The notes under the pieces: model-generated
What the model was told of the DNA's origin: nothing
The model's input: the letters and a program-made list of their open reading frames with translations, nothing else
Database searches by the model: none
From: WHSW01 sp963821345
Lineage (GTDB): Bacteria > Actinomycetota > Thermoleophilia > Solirubrobacterales > 70-9
DNA: 64,000 nucleotides
Reading direction: 5' to 3'
Assembly (NCBI GenBank): GCA_963821345.1
Contig: CAWGDM010000012.1
Location: 558,001-622,000, forward strand
Shown: piece by piece, positions 52,031 to 62,616 of the stretch
How the letters are laid out: each line of letters opens with the position of its first letter
How positions within the stretch are numbered: the stretch's first letter is position 1
Program-made: the position numbers and the translations under genes

Positions 52031-52946
52031 CGCTGCGCACGAGCTGGTCGAGGCCGGCCGCGCGGATCACCTCCTGGTCCTCGTCGTACTTGAGCACCGA
52101 GCCGAGCGTGCGCTCGACCGCGGCGGCGTCGAGGTGCTCGATCCCGAGCAGGTCGAGCGCCGCGAGCCAGTCGATCGCCTCGGCGATCCCGGGCGGCTTC
52201 TGAACGTCCGAAGCGCGCATCCTCGAGACCGCGTCGGCGACCTCGACCGCGAGCGTCTCGGCGGCGCCCTTGACCCGGCGGCGGATGATCTCGACCTCGC
52301 GCTCCGGCGCCGGGTAGTCGATCCAGCGATACAGGCAGCGGCGCTTGACCGCGTCGTGGAGGTCGCGGGTGCGGTTCGAGGTCAGGACGATGATCGGCGG
52401 GTGGGTCGCGGTGATCGTGCCGAGCTCCGGGATCGTCACGCTCGCCTCGCCGAGCAGCTCGAGCAGGAACGCCTCGAAGTCGTCGTCGGCGCGGTCGATC
52501 TCGTCGATCAGCAGCACCGCCGGGCGCGGCCCGGGATGCTCGAGCGCGCGCAGCAGCGGCCGGCGGATCAGGTAGTCGGGGCCGAACAGCTCCTCCTCGC
52601 CGAGGCTCGCCCCCTGCGAGTCGGCGAGCCGGATGCTGAGCAGCTGGCGCGGGTAGTTCCACTCATACAGCGCCTCGGCGGAGTCGATCCCCTCGTAGCA
52701 CTGCAGCCGCACCAGCGGCGTCTCGAGGACCGCCGCGAGCGAGCGCGCCGCCTCGGTCTTGCCGACGCCGGCCTCGCCCTCGAGCAACAGCGGCTGCGGC
52801 AGGCGCAGGCTGAGGAACATCGACGTCGCCAGGCCCTCGTCGACCAGGTAGTCGACCGCGCCGAGCCGCTGGGCGAGCGTCTCGACATCGGGGACGAGCG
52901 CGGCGATCTCGGCGGCCGCCTCCCCGGTGTCGCCGGGCGCGTTCAT
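52023..52946 (-). CDS. coxD: CoxD-like MoxR-family AAA ATPase, CO dehydrogenase maturation
   Basis: 307 aa. Walker A GEAGVGKTEAA, Walker B LLIDEIDRADDDFEAFLLE, sensor-1 VLTSNRTRDLHDAVKRRCLYRW (arginine finger). Gene order coxL...coxD-coxE matches characterised CODH clusters; CoxD is a chaperone that acts on the apo large subunit. Overlaps the MocA-like and coxE genes by 4 and 8 bp. Confidence 0.9.
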   Translation of the reverse strand: MNAPGDTGEAAAEIAALVPDVETLAQRLGAVDYLVDEGLATSMFLSLRLPQPLLLEGEAGVGKTEAARSLAAVLETPLVRLQCYEGIDSAEALYEWNYPRQLLSIRLADSQGASLGEEELFGPDYLIRRPLLRALEHPGPRPAVLLIDEIDRADDDFEAFLLELLGEASVTIPELGTITATHPPIIVLTSNRTRDLHDAVKRRCLYRWIDYPAPEREVEIIRRRVKGAAETLAVEVADAVSRMRASDVQKPPGIAEAIDWLAALDLLGIEHLDAAAVERTLGSVLKYDEDQEVIRAAGLDQLVRSGG

Positions 52947-53551
52947 GCGACGGTCAGCGCCTCGAGGACGGCCCGGTAGTCCTCCGGCGTGTCGACGTCG
53001 AGCGGGATCGGGCCGGCGACCGCGACCTCGGCGACCTCGTCGGCGCGCTGGTCCAACAATCGCCAGACGCCCTTGTCGCCGTGCAGCTCGGCGAGCTCGG
53101 CGAAGACCTCGCGCGAGAAGGCGATCGGATGGCCGCGGCCGTCGTCGTAACGACAGACCGCGAGCGGCGCGTCGCCGCGGCCGGCGAGCAGCGTGGCGAC
53201 GGTCTCGGCGCTGACCCCGGGCTGGTCGCCGAGCATCAGCACGAGCACCTCGGCGCGCGGGTCGACGGCGCCGAGCGCCGCCGCGATCGACGACGAGCAG
53301 CCCTCGCCATAGGCCTCGTTGACGACCACCTCGGCGCCGGTCAGGTCGACCTGCTCGCGCACCTCGTCGGCGGCACCGCCGATCGCGACGATCAGCTGAT
53401 CGAAGGCGGCGCTTCGGGCGACGCCGACGACGTGGCCGAGCAGGGTGCCGTCGCCGTAGGCGAGCAGCTGCTTCGGCCGCCCGAGGCGCTTCGAGCCCCC
53501 CGCGCCGAGCACCAGCCCGGTGACGAAGCGATCAGCCGGCGACGGAGGCAT
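52943..53551 (-). CDS. Molybdenum cofactor nucleotidyltransferase (MocA-like)
   Basis: 202 aa. GLVLGAGGSKRLGRPKQLL is the MocA/MobA nucleotide loop, with VLMLGDQPGVS (metal Asp) and GHPIAFSREVFAEL. Makes the CMP form of molybdopterin needed by CO dehydrogenase, which uses molybdopterin cytosine dinucleotide. Overlaps the XdhC-YHS gene by 20 bp and coxD by 4 bp. Confidence 0.88.
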   Translation of the reverse strand: MPPSPADRFVTGLVLGAGGSKRLGRPKQLLAYGDGTLLGHVVGVARSAAFDQLIVAIGGAADEVREQVDLTGAEVVVNEAYGEGCSSSIAAALGAVDPRAEVLVLMLGDQPGVSAETVATLLAGRGDAPLAVCRYDDGRGHPIAFSREVFAELAELHGDKGVWRLLDQRADEVAEVAVAGPIPLDVDTPEDYRAVLEALTVA

Positions 53552-54454
53552 GCTCGCCCTCGGCCTCGAACTTGGCCCTGCAGCCCTCGGAGCAGAAGTA
53601 GAACGTCTCGCCGTCGCGCTCGACCGAGGGCGTGCTCGCGATCGCGGCGACGGTCATCCCGCAGATCGGGTCGACGGCGATCCGCGCCGGAGCCTGAACC
53701 GCCGGCAGCTCGCCATCACGACGCCTGACTTCGATCACCTTCGCCAGGATCGAGACCGCGATCTCGCCCGCCGTGCGCGAGCCGATCTCGATCCCCGCGG
53801 GCACGTCGATCCGGGCGAGCAACTCGTCGCCGACGCCGTCGGCGCGCAGCTCGTCGAGCACCCCGGCGCCCCGCTTCGGGCTGGCGACGAGGCCGACGTA
53901 GGGCAGTCCGGCCTCGAGCCCGCGCCGCAGCGCGTGCAGCTCGTCGCGCCCGTGCGCGGCGACGATCACGGCGAGGTCGCCGGCCTCGGCCTCGGGCCCC
54001 TCGGCGCCGACGGCGACCATCTCGAGCTCGAGCTCGGCGCCGATCCGGCGCACCGCGGCGGCGATCGGGGTGTCGCCGACGACCAGGACCCGCGGCGCCG
54101 GCGGCGCCGGCTCGAGGAAGACCTCGATCGCCCCGCCCGACAGACACGGGTTGCGCACCGTCACCGCGCCGTCGGTGACCGCGAGCTCGCCGTCGACCCC
54201 GTGCTCCTCGCCGTCGGGGAGGATCCGCAGCAGCACCGGCTCGCCGCTTTGCAGCGCGATCAGCGAATAGGCGCGGACGCTCTGCTCGGCGCAGACGCCG
54301 CCGACGAAGCCGTCGATCGTGCCGTCGGCGAGCACCAGCGCGACGCTCCCGGCCTCGACGCTGGTCGGGCTCTGCGCCCGGACCACGGTCGCGGTCACGA
54401 ACGGGACCCGGGCTGCGGCGAGCTCCTGCGATCGCCGCGAGAGCGCGGCCGGAA

Positions 54455-54458
<4 letters not shown>
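53532..54458 (-). CDS. XdhC/CoxI-like protein fused to a C-terminal YHS domain
   Basis: 308 aa from ATG 54458, which overlaps the coxL stop by 4 nt. The XdhC part has VGGVCAEQSVRAYSL, NPCLSGGAIEVFLEP, VLVVGDTPIAAAVRRIG, YVGLVASPKRGAGVLDEL and SRTAGEIAVSILAKVIEVR. Residues about 260-308 form a YHS domain with DPICGMTV and FYFCSEGCRAKFE, offering three Cys. XdhC proteins insert sulfur into the Mo site; YHS domains bind copper or iron in metal-handling proteins. The active site here needs a Mo-S-Cu centre, so the fusion may deliver copper (inference). Confidence 0.85.
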
Positions 54459-56840
<2,382 letters not shown>

Positions 56841-56844
56841 GCGC

Positions 56845-57324
56845 TCACGCCTCCTGTCTCGCGCCGGCCCCGTGCTCGGCCGCCCAGCGCACCGCGCTGA
56901 CGATGTTCTTGTACCCGGTGCAGCGACAGATCCCGCCCGAGATCGCCGTCCTGATCTCCTCCTCGCTCGGGTCCGGGTTCTCGTCGAGCAGGGCCCGCGT
57001 GGTCATCAGCATCCCCGGGGTGCAGAACCCGCACTGAAGCGCGTGGAGCTCGTGAAAGCCCTGCTGGATCGGGTCGAGCTCGCCATTCACCTCGAGCGAC
57101 TCGACGGTGCGGATCTCGTGTCCGTCGCACATCGCCGCGAGCACCGTGCACGACTTCACCGGCTGGCCGTCCATCAGCACCACGCAGGCTCCGCAGTTGG
57201 ATGTGTCGCAGCCCCAGTGGGTGCCCTTGAGCGAGAGCGTCTCGCGGATGAAGTGGACGAGCAGCTGGCGATCCTCGATCTCGCGCGAGACCTGCTCGCC
57301 GTTGACGGTCATCGAGACGTTCAC
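56845..57324 (-). CDS. coxS: CO dehydrogenase small (2Fe-2S) subunit
   Basis: 159 aa from GTG 57324 with AGGAGG 7 nt upstream. The first cluster is CDTSNCGACVVLMDGQPVKSC, the second CGFC...CRCTGY, both complete. MTVNGEQV at 57312 would be a shorter start but lacks a ribosome site. Transfers electrons from Mo to FAD. Four bases separate it from coxL and two from coxM. Confidence 0.95.
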   Translation of the reverse strand: MNVSMTVNGEQVSREIEDRQLLVHFIRETLSLKGTHWGCDTSNCGACVVLMDGQPVKSCTVLAAMCDGHEIRTVESLEVNGELDPIQQGFHELHALQCGFCTPGMLMTTRALLDENPDPSEEEIRTAISGGICRCTGYKNIVSAVRWAAEHGAGARQEA

Positions 57325-57326
57325 GT

Positions 57327-58202
57327 TCAGGCCTCCTGTCCGAGGGCGCGAGCGACCGAGCGCCGCAGGGCCCGTTGGGTCAGCACCCCTGCCAGGTGGC
57401 GCTTGTAGTCGACCGGGCCGCGGCCGTCGGCGCTCGGCGAGCAATCCTCCGAGGCGATTCCGGCGGCCTGCCTGAAGAACTCCTCCGAGGGCTGGCGGCC
57501 GCGCAGCAGCTCCTCGGCCCGGGTCAGGTGGATCGTCGTCAGCCCGACCGCGCTCAGCGCGATCCCGGCGTCGGCGATCGTTCCGCCGTCCATCCACACG
57601 GCCACCGAGGCGGCGGCGATCGCCCAGTCGCCGGCGCGCCGCTCGACCTTCTCGTGGGCGCTGCCCGCCCCGGGGCGGACCGGGAGGCGGATCTCGGTCA
57701 GCATCTCGCCGGTGCCGACCGCGGTCATGTAGGGGCCGACGTGGAAGTCCTCCATCGAGACGACCCGCTCGCCGTCGGGGCCGCGGATCACGACGCTCGC
57801 CTTCGCCGCCGAGCAGACCGACGACAGGTCCTCGGCCGCGTCGGCCTGGCAGAGCGAGCCGCCGATCGTGCCGCGGTTGCGGACGACGGGGTCGGCGATC
57901 ACGTCCTCGGCGTCGCGGATCAGCGGGAAGTGCCGGGCGAGCAGATCGGACCGTTGCAGCTCGACGTGGCGGGTCAGGGCGCCGATCCGGACCTCGCCGT
58001 CGGCCTCGCGGATGTAGGCGAGCTCGGCGATCTCGTTGATGTCGACGAGGTGCTCGGGGTTGGCGAGCCGCAGCTTCATCATCGGCAGCAGGCTGTGGCC
58101 GCCGGCGATGATCCGCGCCTCGGGCCCGCGCCGCGCGAGCGCCGCGAGCGCGCCCTCGACGCTGGTCGCGCGCTCGTACTCGAATGGCGCCGGGGTCTGC
58201 AT
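57327..58202 (-). CDS. coxM: CO dehydrogenase medium (FAD) subunit
   Basis: 291 aa. FAD motifs AGGHSLLPMMKLR and NRGTIGGSLCQADAAEDL; the AGGHS/TIGGS pair is typical of form I CoxM. Passes electrons from the iron-sulfur subunit to the quinone pool. Starts 7 bp after the fifth small membrane-protein gene. Order M-S-L is that of characterised aerobic CO oxidisers. Confidence 0.94.
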   Translation of the reverse strand: MQTPAPFEYERATSVEGALAALARRGPEARIIAGGHSLLPMMKLRLANPEHLVDINEIAELAYIREADGEVRIGALTRHVELQRSDLLARHFPLIRDAEDVIADPVVRNRGTIGGSLCQADAAEDLSSVCSAAKASVVIRGPDGERVVSMEDFHVGPYMTAVGTGEMLTEIRLPVRPGAGSAHEKVERRAGDWAIAAASVAVWMDGGTIADAGIALSAVGLTTIHLTRAEELLRGRQPSEEFFRQAAGIASEDCSPSADGRGPVDYKRHLAGVLTQRALRRSVARALGQEA

Positions 58203-58209
58203 CGCGTGC

Positions 58210-58827
58210 TCAGGCCCCCGAGGCCGGCTTCGCGGGTAGGCGCGTTCGCGGCTTGCCGATGTCCTCGCGCTGCTCGTACTGCTCCGGCGCGTCGGTGCCG
58301 ATCACCGGCGAGCGCGGCAGGTTCTCCGGCGCCTCCTGGCGGACGTTCGGATAGAGCAGCCGCGCGGCCAGGCTGCCGCCCTCGATGTTGCGCAGGACCT
58401 CGCCGGACGGGCTCGCGGCGGCGATCGGCGCCTCGCGGCCGAGCCGGGCAAGGGTCAGCGTCCCCTGCGTGTAGACCTCGCCGATCCGCGTCGGCACGAC
58501 CTCCTTGCTCTCGGGCACGTTGCGCAGCCCGTCGGCCGCGGCGCCGGGATAGACGCTCTCGATCAGGCCCATCGAGTCGGCGAGGCCGGCCTTCTTCACC
58601 AGCAGCCCCTCGAGCAGCTCGACGCCCGCGTCGAGCTGCTCGTTGATCGAGGCGACGATCGCGTTCACGGGCTCGCTCTTCTCGAGGATCCCGCCGACGC
58701 CCGCGATCGCGTCGTCGAGGCCGTCGGCGATCCGCCGCAGCTGCACGATCGTCGAGACCAGGTAGTAGACGAGCGCGAGCACGATCAGCAGGACCGCGAT
58801 CAGCATCACCACGCCGGCGGCCGGCAT
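58210..58827 (-). CDS. Membrane-anchored protein of the cox cassette (5th gene, 205 aa)
   Basis: N-terminal helix VVMLIAVLLIVLALVYYLVSTIV, then a short amphipathic helix (RRIADGLDDAIAGVGGI) and a soluble region of about 130 residues ending in a Pro-rich tail (NVRQEAPENLPRSPVIGT). Gly-rich SHD start after GGAGG. The helix plus the following I.(D/E)GL..AI..IN.Q pattern is shared with the gene at 59099, suggesting an old duplication. The longest of five small membrane proteins upstream of coxM. Function unknown. Confidence 0.75.
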   Translation of the reverse strand: MPAAGVVMLIAVLLIVLALVYYLVSTIVQLRRIADGLDDAIAGVGGILEKSEPVNAIVASINEQLDAGVELLEGLLVKKAGLADSMGLIESVYPGAAADGLRNVPESKEVVPTRIGEVYTQGTLTLARLGREAPIAAASPSGEVLRNIEGGSLAARLLYPNVRQEAPENLPRSPVIGTDAPEQYEQREDIGKPRTRLPAKPASGA

Positions 58828-58829
58828 CG

Positions 58830-59102
58830 CTATGCCTCCCTCGGCGTGGCGTCGTCGACGATCACGTCGAGCGAGCCGCCGTAGTTCGCGACCCCGGCGA
58901 CCGTCTGCTTGACCTGCTCCTCGGTGGTCACCAGCAGGGCCGCCGCGTCGAGGTCCTTCGAGCCGGAGTCGGCGACGGCGGCGATCTCGCGGACCGACGG
59001 GACGATGCTGCGCGCCGCCTCCAGGACTCCGCTCAGCAGGTAGACGACGACCGGGACGATCACCAACAGCAGGACGATGTCGCCGATCCACCAGAGCGTC
59101 AT
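58830..59102 (-). CDS. Membrane-anchored protein of the cox cassette (4th gene, 90 aa)
   Basis: MTLWWIGDIVLLLVIVPVVVYLLSGVLEAA gives one N-terminal helix starting at residue 3, then a short helix (RSIVPSVREIAAVADSGSKDLDAA) and about 25 polar residues. The start overlaps the previous gene by 4 nt. No Cys, no known domain. Expected topology: soluble part on the cytoplasmic side or outside, undecided. Confidence 0.72.
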   Translation of the reverse strand: MTLWWIGDIVLLLVIVPVVVYLLSGVLEAARSIVPSVREIAAVADSGSKDLDAAALLVTTEEQVKQTVAGVANYGGSLDVIVDDATPREA

Positions 59103-59374
59103 CGCGGCCTCCGTTCGGCGACGACCGCCGCCTTGCGGGCGATTCCCGGCAGCGCCGAGAGGATGACCTCGAACTGGGCGTTGATCGCCTTCACCGCCGG
59201 CTCCAGCGGGCGCAGGTGGTCGGCCTCGACCCCGCTCAGCGCCGTGGCGAGCGTCGCCAGCCCCTCGGAGATCGCGGCCAATCCGCGGCGGACCGCGATC
59301 AGCGCGACGGCGAGCACCGCGATCACGACGACCGCGAGCAGGACGCTGAGCAGGATGTAGGCGTCGGTGCTCAT
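59099..59374 (-). CDS. Membrane-anchored protein of the cox cassette (3rd gene, 91 aa)
   Basis: N-terminal helix YILLSVLLAVVVIAVLAVALIAV followed by a basic turn RRG and a single long helical domain (ISEGLATLATALSGVEADHLRPLEPAVKAINAQFEVILSALPGI). The helical part resembles that of the 58210 gene. ATGA overlaps on both sides. Coiled-coil interactions with the neighbours are plausible. Confidence 0.72.
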   Translation of the reverse strand: MSTDAYILLSVLLAVVVIAVLAVALIAVRRGLAAISEGLATLATALSGVEADHLRPLEPAVKAINAQFEVILSALPGIARKAAVVAERRPR

Positions 59375-59679
59375 GCCGCCCCCTCGGGCGCCTCGGGCTG
59401 GCCGAAGCCGTCGGTGAGCGCGTTCATGTAGCCGTCCTGGACCACTGCCTCGTCGACGATCTGGGCGAGCACCGGCGCGGTGGCCTCGAGCTGCGGGATG
59501 TTGGCCGTGTTCGCGCCGACCTTCCCGGCCGTCTCGAGCAGGCCCTCGACCGAGCGCTGGATCCGAAAGACGTTGCGCAGCAGCATCGCCAGCAGGCCGG
59601 CGACGACGAGCGCGGCGACCAGGCCGATGATCAGCGCGATCGTCCAGTACTCGTGCGACGACATCGCGACGACGGTCAT
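59371..59679 (-). CDS. Membrane-anchored protein of the cox cassette (2nd gene, 102 aa)
   Basis: 102 aa: helix WTIALIIGLVAALVVAGLLAMLL (about residues 12-34), then RNVFRIQRSVEGLLETAGKVGANTANIPQL and QIVDEAVVQDGYMNALTDGFGQP. The RIQ.SVEGLLE helix and later QL.AT.PVL match the 3rd-gene style. Start and stop each overlap neighbours by 4 nt. Confidence 0.72.
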   Translation of the reverse strand: MTVVAMSSHEYWTIALIIGLVAALVVAGLLAMLLRNVFRIQRSVEGLLETAGKVGANTANIPQLEATAPVLAQIVDEAVVQDGYMNALTDGFGQPEAPEGAA

Positions 59680-59937
59680 CGGCCGACCGCCGCCTTTCGC
59701 AGCGCCCGCGCCGCGTGCAGGATCCGCACCCCGGAGTCGTTGATCCGCGCGATCCCGTCGAGCCCGTCGGTCTGACCGCGAACCACCTCGACCGCCTCGT
59801 CGGCGGTCTCGGCCTGGCCCGCGATCCGCGCCGAGAGGGCGACGATCGTGATCACGATCACCGCGGCGACGGCGATCACCACGACCCCGAGAACGATGCC
59901 GACCGTCCAGCCGCGTCGACGACGCGATCGTCAGCAC
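59676..59937 (-). CDS. Membrane-anchored protein of the cox cassette (1st gene), +1 frameshift
   Basis: GTG at 59937 follows AAGGAGG at correct spacing and would start MLTIASS. Reading in that frame then misses the hydrophobic helix, which lies one frame over (RRGWTVGIVLGVVVIAVAAVIVITIVALS). One base removed near 59905 gives about 86 aa: helix, then ARIAGQAETADEAVEVVRGQTDGLDGIARIND and RILHAARALRK. It is the first gene of the cox run. Its overlap with the next gene (ATGA) supports the end. Confidence 0.6.
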
Positions 59938-60060
59938 CCGACCTCCTTGCCAAAACGCCGATCAATCGTCACCAGTGGCATCTCCTTCCCAGCCTTCGCT
60001 CGACATTATCCCACCGGCGCGAGGTCGCGAGGTCTTTAGGCTTGTCACAGGAGAGCTCGC

Positions 60061-61206
60061 GTGACCACCCTGCCCACTTCCGAGCGCATCGCCGTCGACT
60101 GGCTGCGGGACGGCCGGCGGGTCGTCGGCGCGACTCTGGTCGAGACGATCGGCTCGGCTCCGCTCGACCCGGGCGCCCAGATGCTGATCGACGATCGCAC
60201 CAACATCGAGGGCTCGGTCACCGGGGGCTGCGTCGAGGGGGCGCTGGTCGAGGAGGCGGGGCGAATCCTCGCGGGCGCCTCGCCGCAGGTGGTCACCTAC
60301 GGGATCTCCGACGACCAGGCGACCGGCGTCGGCCTGATGTGCGGCGGGACGGTCCGCGTCTTCGTCCACGAGCAGCGCGACGACGCGCTCGAGGCGCTCG
60401 AGGCGGTGGCCGAGGCGCGCGCGGCCGCGGCTCCGGTCGCGATGGCGACCCTGCTCGACGGCGACCGGGCCGGGGCGAAGATGGCGATCCTCGCCGACCG
60501 CACGGTCGGCGGCCTCGGGGTCACCGAGCTGCTCGATCACTCGGTCGAGCGCGACGCCCGCGGCCAGCTCGACGAGGGGGTATCGCGGATCCGCCGCTAC
60601 GGAGCCGGCGGCGAGGTGATGGGCTCCGAGCTCGCCGTCTACATCCAGGCGTTCTCGAGCCGGCCGCGGATGCTGATCTTCGGCGCGATCGACTTCTCGG
60701 CCGAGATGGCGAACGTCGCCAGCCGGATCGGCTACCAGGTGACGATCTGCGACGCGCGCGAGCCGTTCGCCCGCAGCCCGCGCTTCGCGGCGAACGCCGA
60801 GGTCGTCGTCGATTGGCCCGACCGTTACCTGGAGGGGCGCGAGCTCGCACCCCGCGACGTCGTCCTCGTGTTCACCCACGACCCCAAGTTCGACGAGCCG
60901 GCGCTGATCGCGGCGCTGGCCAGCGGCGCCGGCTACGTCGGCGCGCTCGGCAGCCGCCGCACCCAGGAGCGGCGGGTCGAACGGCTGCGCGAAGCCGGCC
61001 TCGACGAATCCTCGATCGCCCGGATCCACGCTCCGTGCGGGCTCGACGTCGGCGCCCGCACCCCGTCGGAGACCGCGATCTCGATCCTCGCCGAGGTGAT
61101 CGCGCTGCGGACCGGGCGCTCGGCCGAGCCCCTGGGCGAGACCAGCGGCCCGATCCATCCGACCGAGGCGGAGAGCGTCGCGGCGGGCGGCGGTCCGAGC
61201 TCGTAG
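60061..61206 (+). CDS. XdhC/CoxF-family molybdenum-enzyme maturation protein
   Basis: 381 aa from GTG 60061 with AGGAGA upstream. Domain 1 has GATLVETIGSAPLDPGAQMLI and GSVTGGCVEGALVEEA; domain 2 has MLIFGAIDFSAEMANVASRIGY, VLVFTHDPKFDEPALIAAL and YVGALGSRRTQERRVERL plus IHAPCGLDVGARTPSETAISILAEVI, as in full-length XdhC/CoxF. It binds the Mo cofactor before insertion. Divergent from the cox operon, so the two maturation proteins (this and the XdhC-YHS) are expressed separately. Confidence 0.9.
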   Translation: MTTLPTSERIAVDWLRDGRRVVGATLVETIGSAPLDPGAQMLIDDRTNIEGSVTGGCVEGALVEEAGRILAGASPQVVTYGISDDQATGVGLMCGGTVRVFVHEQRDDALEALEAVAEARAAAAPVAMATLLDGDRAGAKMAILADRTVGGLGVTELLDHSVERDARGQLDEGVSRIRRYGAGGEVMGSELAVYIQAFSSRPRMLIFGAIDFSAEMANVASRIGYQVTICDAREPFARSPRFAANAEVVVDWPDRYLEGRELAPRDVVLVFTHDPKFDEPALIAALASGAGYVGALGSRRTQERRVERLREAGLDESSIARIHAPCGLDVGARTPSETAISILAEVIALRTGRSAEPLGETSGPIHPTEAESVAAGGGPSS

Positions 61207-61219
61207 AGTCGCCCGACCG

Positions 61220-62194
61220 ATGAAGGCCGCGGTGATCTACGAGAACGGCGGCCCCGACGTGCTCCGCTACGAGGACGTCCCCGATCCCGAGTGCCCCGAC
61301 GGCTGCGTCGTGATCGACGTCGAGGCGATCAGCATCGAGGGCGGCGACCTGCTCGCCCGCGCCGGCTCGCCGCCGCCGTCGGTCCCCCACATCGTCGGCT
61401 ACCTCGCCGCCGGCACGGTGGCCGAGGTCGGCGCCGGGGTCGAGGACCGCGCGGTCGGCGACCGGGTCGTGGCCCTGAACATGGCCGGCTCGCACGCCTC
61501 GAAGCGCGCCGTCCCGGCGATGATCGACCTGGCCGATCCCCGAGGGGCTGGACGCGGCCGTCGCCGCCTCGCGTCCCGGTCGCGGTCGGCACCGCCCAGG
61601 AGTGCCTGTTCACCGCCGGCCACCTCGAGGCCGGGCAGACGGTGCTGATCCAGGCCGGAGCCGGAGGCGTCGGCATGGCCGCGATCCAGCTCGCCAAGCA
61701 GGCCGGCGCGACCGTGCTCGCGACCGCGTCCAGCGACGAGAAGCTCGAGCGCCTGAAGGAGTTCGGCCTCGACCACGGGATCAACTACGCGACCGAGAAC
61801 TTCGTCGAGCGAACCCGCGAGCTGACCGACGGCCGCGGCGCCGACGTGATCCTCGACTCGGTCGGCGGCCAGACCCTGGTCGACAGCATCGGCGCGCTCG
61901 CCTACCGCGGGACGCTCGTCAGCGTCGGGGTCGCGGGCCGCGCGCGGCTCCGAGCGTCGAGGCGCAGGGACCTGTGGGCGCAGAACAACACCCTGCGCGG
62001 CGTCTTCCTCGGCGGCGCGATGATGGCCGAGCTACCCGCGCGTCCACGCGATGATCGCCGAGCTCTTCGAGCGCGTCGCGAGCGGCGAGCTGCGGGTCGT
62101 GATCGACCGGACGTTCCCGCTCGCCGAGGCCGCCGAGGCGCACGCGTACATCGAGAGCCGCCAGGCCTTCGGGCGCGTCGTGATGACGCCGTAG
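61220..62194 (+). CDS. Medium-chain quinone oxidoreductase (zinc-free MDR), three +1 frameshifts
   Basis: About 323 aa when three single bases (near 61540, 61572 and 62036) are removed. MKAAVIYENGGPDVLRYEDVPDPE at the N-terminus, GYLAAGTVAEVGAGVEDRAVGDRV, then QAGAGGVGMAAIQLAKQAGATV (Rossmann) and DVILDSVGGQTLVDSIGAL. No zinc ligands are visible, as in quinone oxidoreductases. It starts 13 bp after the XdhC gene, so it is probably co-transcribed. Three breaks in one gene make a sequence-error explanation likely but a pseudogene possible. Confidence 0.8.
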
Positions 62195-62263
62195 GTCTGG
62201 GCTGTCGCGCCTGGATCGCCTCCGCGAATTCGGTCAGCAGCTCAGCCCTTCCACAGCGGGCCG

Positions 62264-62432
62264 TCAGGGGCCGCCGGCCGAGTTGTGCTTCGAGGTGTAG
62301 GTCATGAACCAGAGCCAGACGAGGAACGCGACGGTCGCGGCGGTCCCCCAGTCGTCATCACCAGTCCACAACATCGCGAGCCCGCCCGCGACCATCGCCG
62401 CGAACAGGATCACGCTGACGACGCATCCGCAT
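62264..62432 (-). CDS. Small membrane protein (about 55 aa), +1 frameshift near the start
   Basis: ATG at 62432 follows GGAGG at short distance. One base removed near 62418 joins MRMR to VSVILFAAMVAGGLAMLW, then DDWGTAATVAFLVWLWFMTYTSKHNSAGGP. Two membrane helices separated by a short polar turn (GDDWG), the usual YrhK-like or superinfection-type small membrane hairpin; no family claimed. It starts 5 nt after the preceding gene's stop, so co-translated with it. Confidence 0.5.
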
Positions 62433-62437
62433 CGAGC

Positions 62438-62616
62438 TCAGCCTCCTCCCTCCTCCGGCGGCGCCTCGATCCGGCCGAGCAGCTCGCGCAGCCGCTCCGC
62501 GAGGTCGGGTCGCTCGCGCTCGAGCGCCTCGATCGCGTCGCGGATCGCCGCGGCGGCGACCCGCGGGACTCGACCGCCCCGGGGTCGCCGCCACTCTGCT
62601 CGTCGCCGGTCGTCAT
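62438..62616 (-). CDS. Short helical protein, disrupted frame
   Basis: ATG at 62616 overlaps the stop of the VWA gene (ATGA). MTTGDEQSGGDPGAVES continues as RVAAAAIRDAIEALERERPDLAERLRELLGRIEAPPEEGGG two bases further along, near 62565. This needs two single-base insertions or one deletion to fix, giving 58-59 aa. The C-terminal half is a strongly helical Glu/Arg/Leu segment. Function unknown. Confidence 0.5.
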
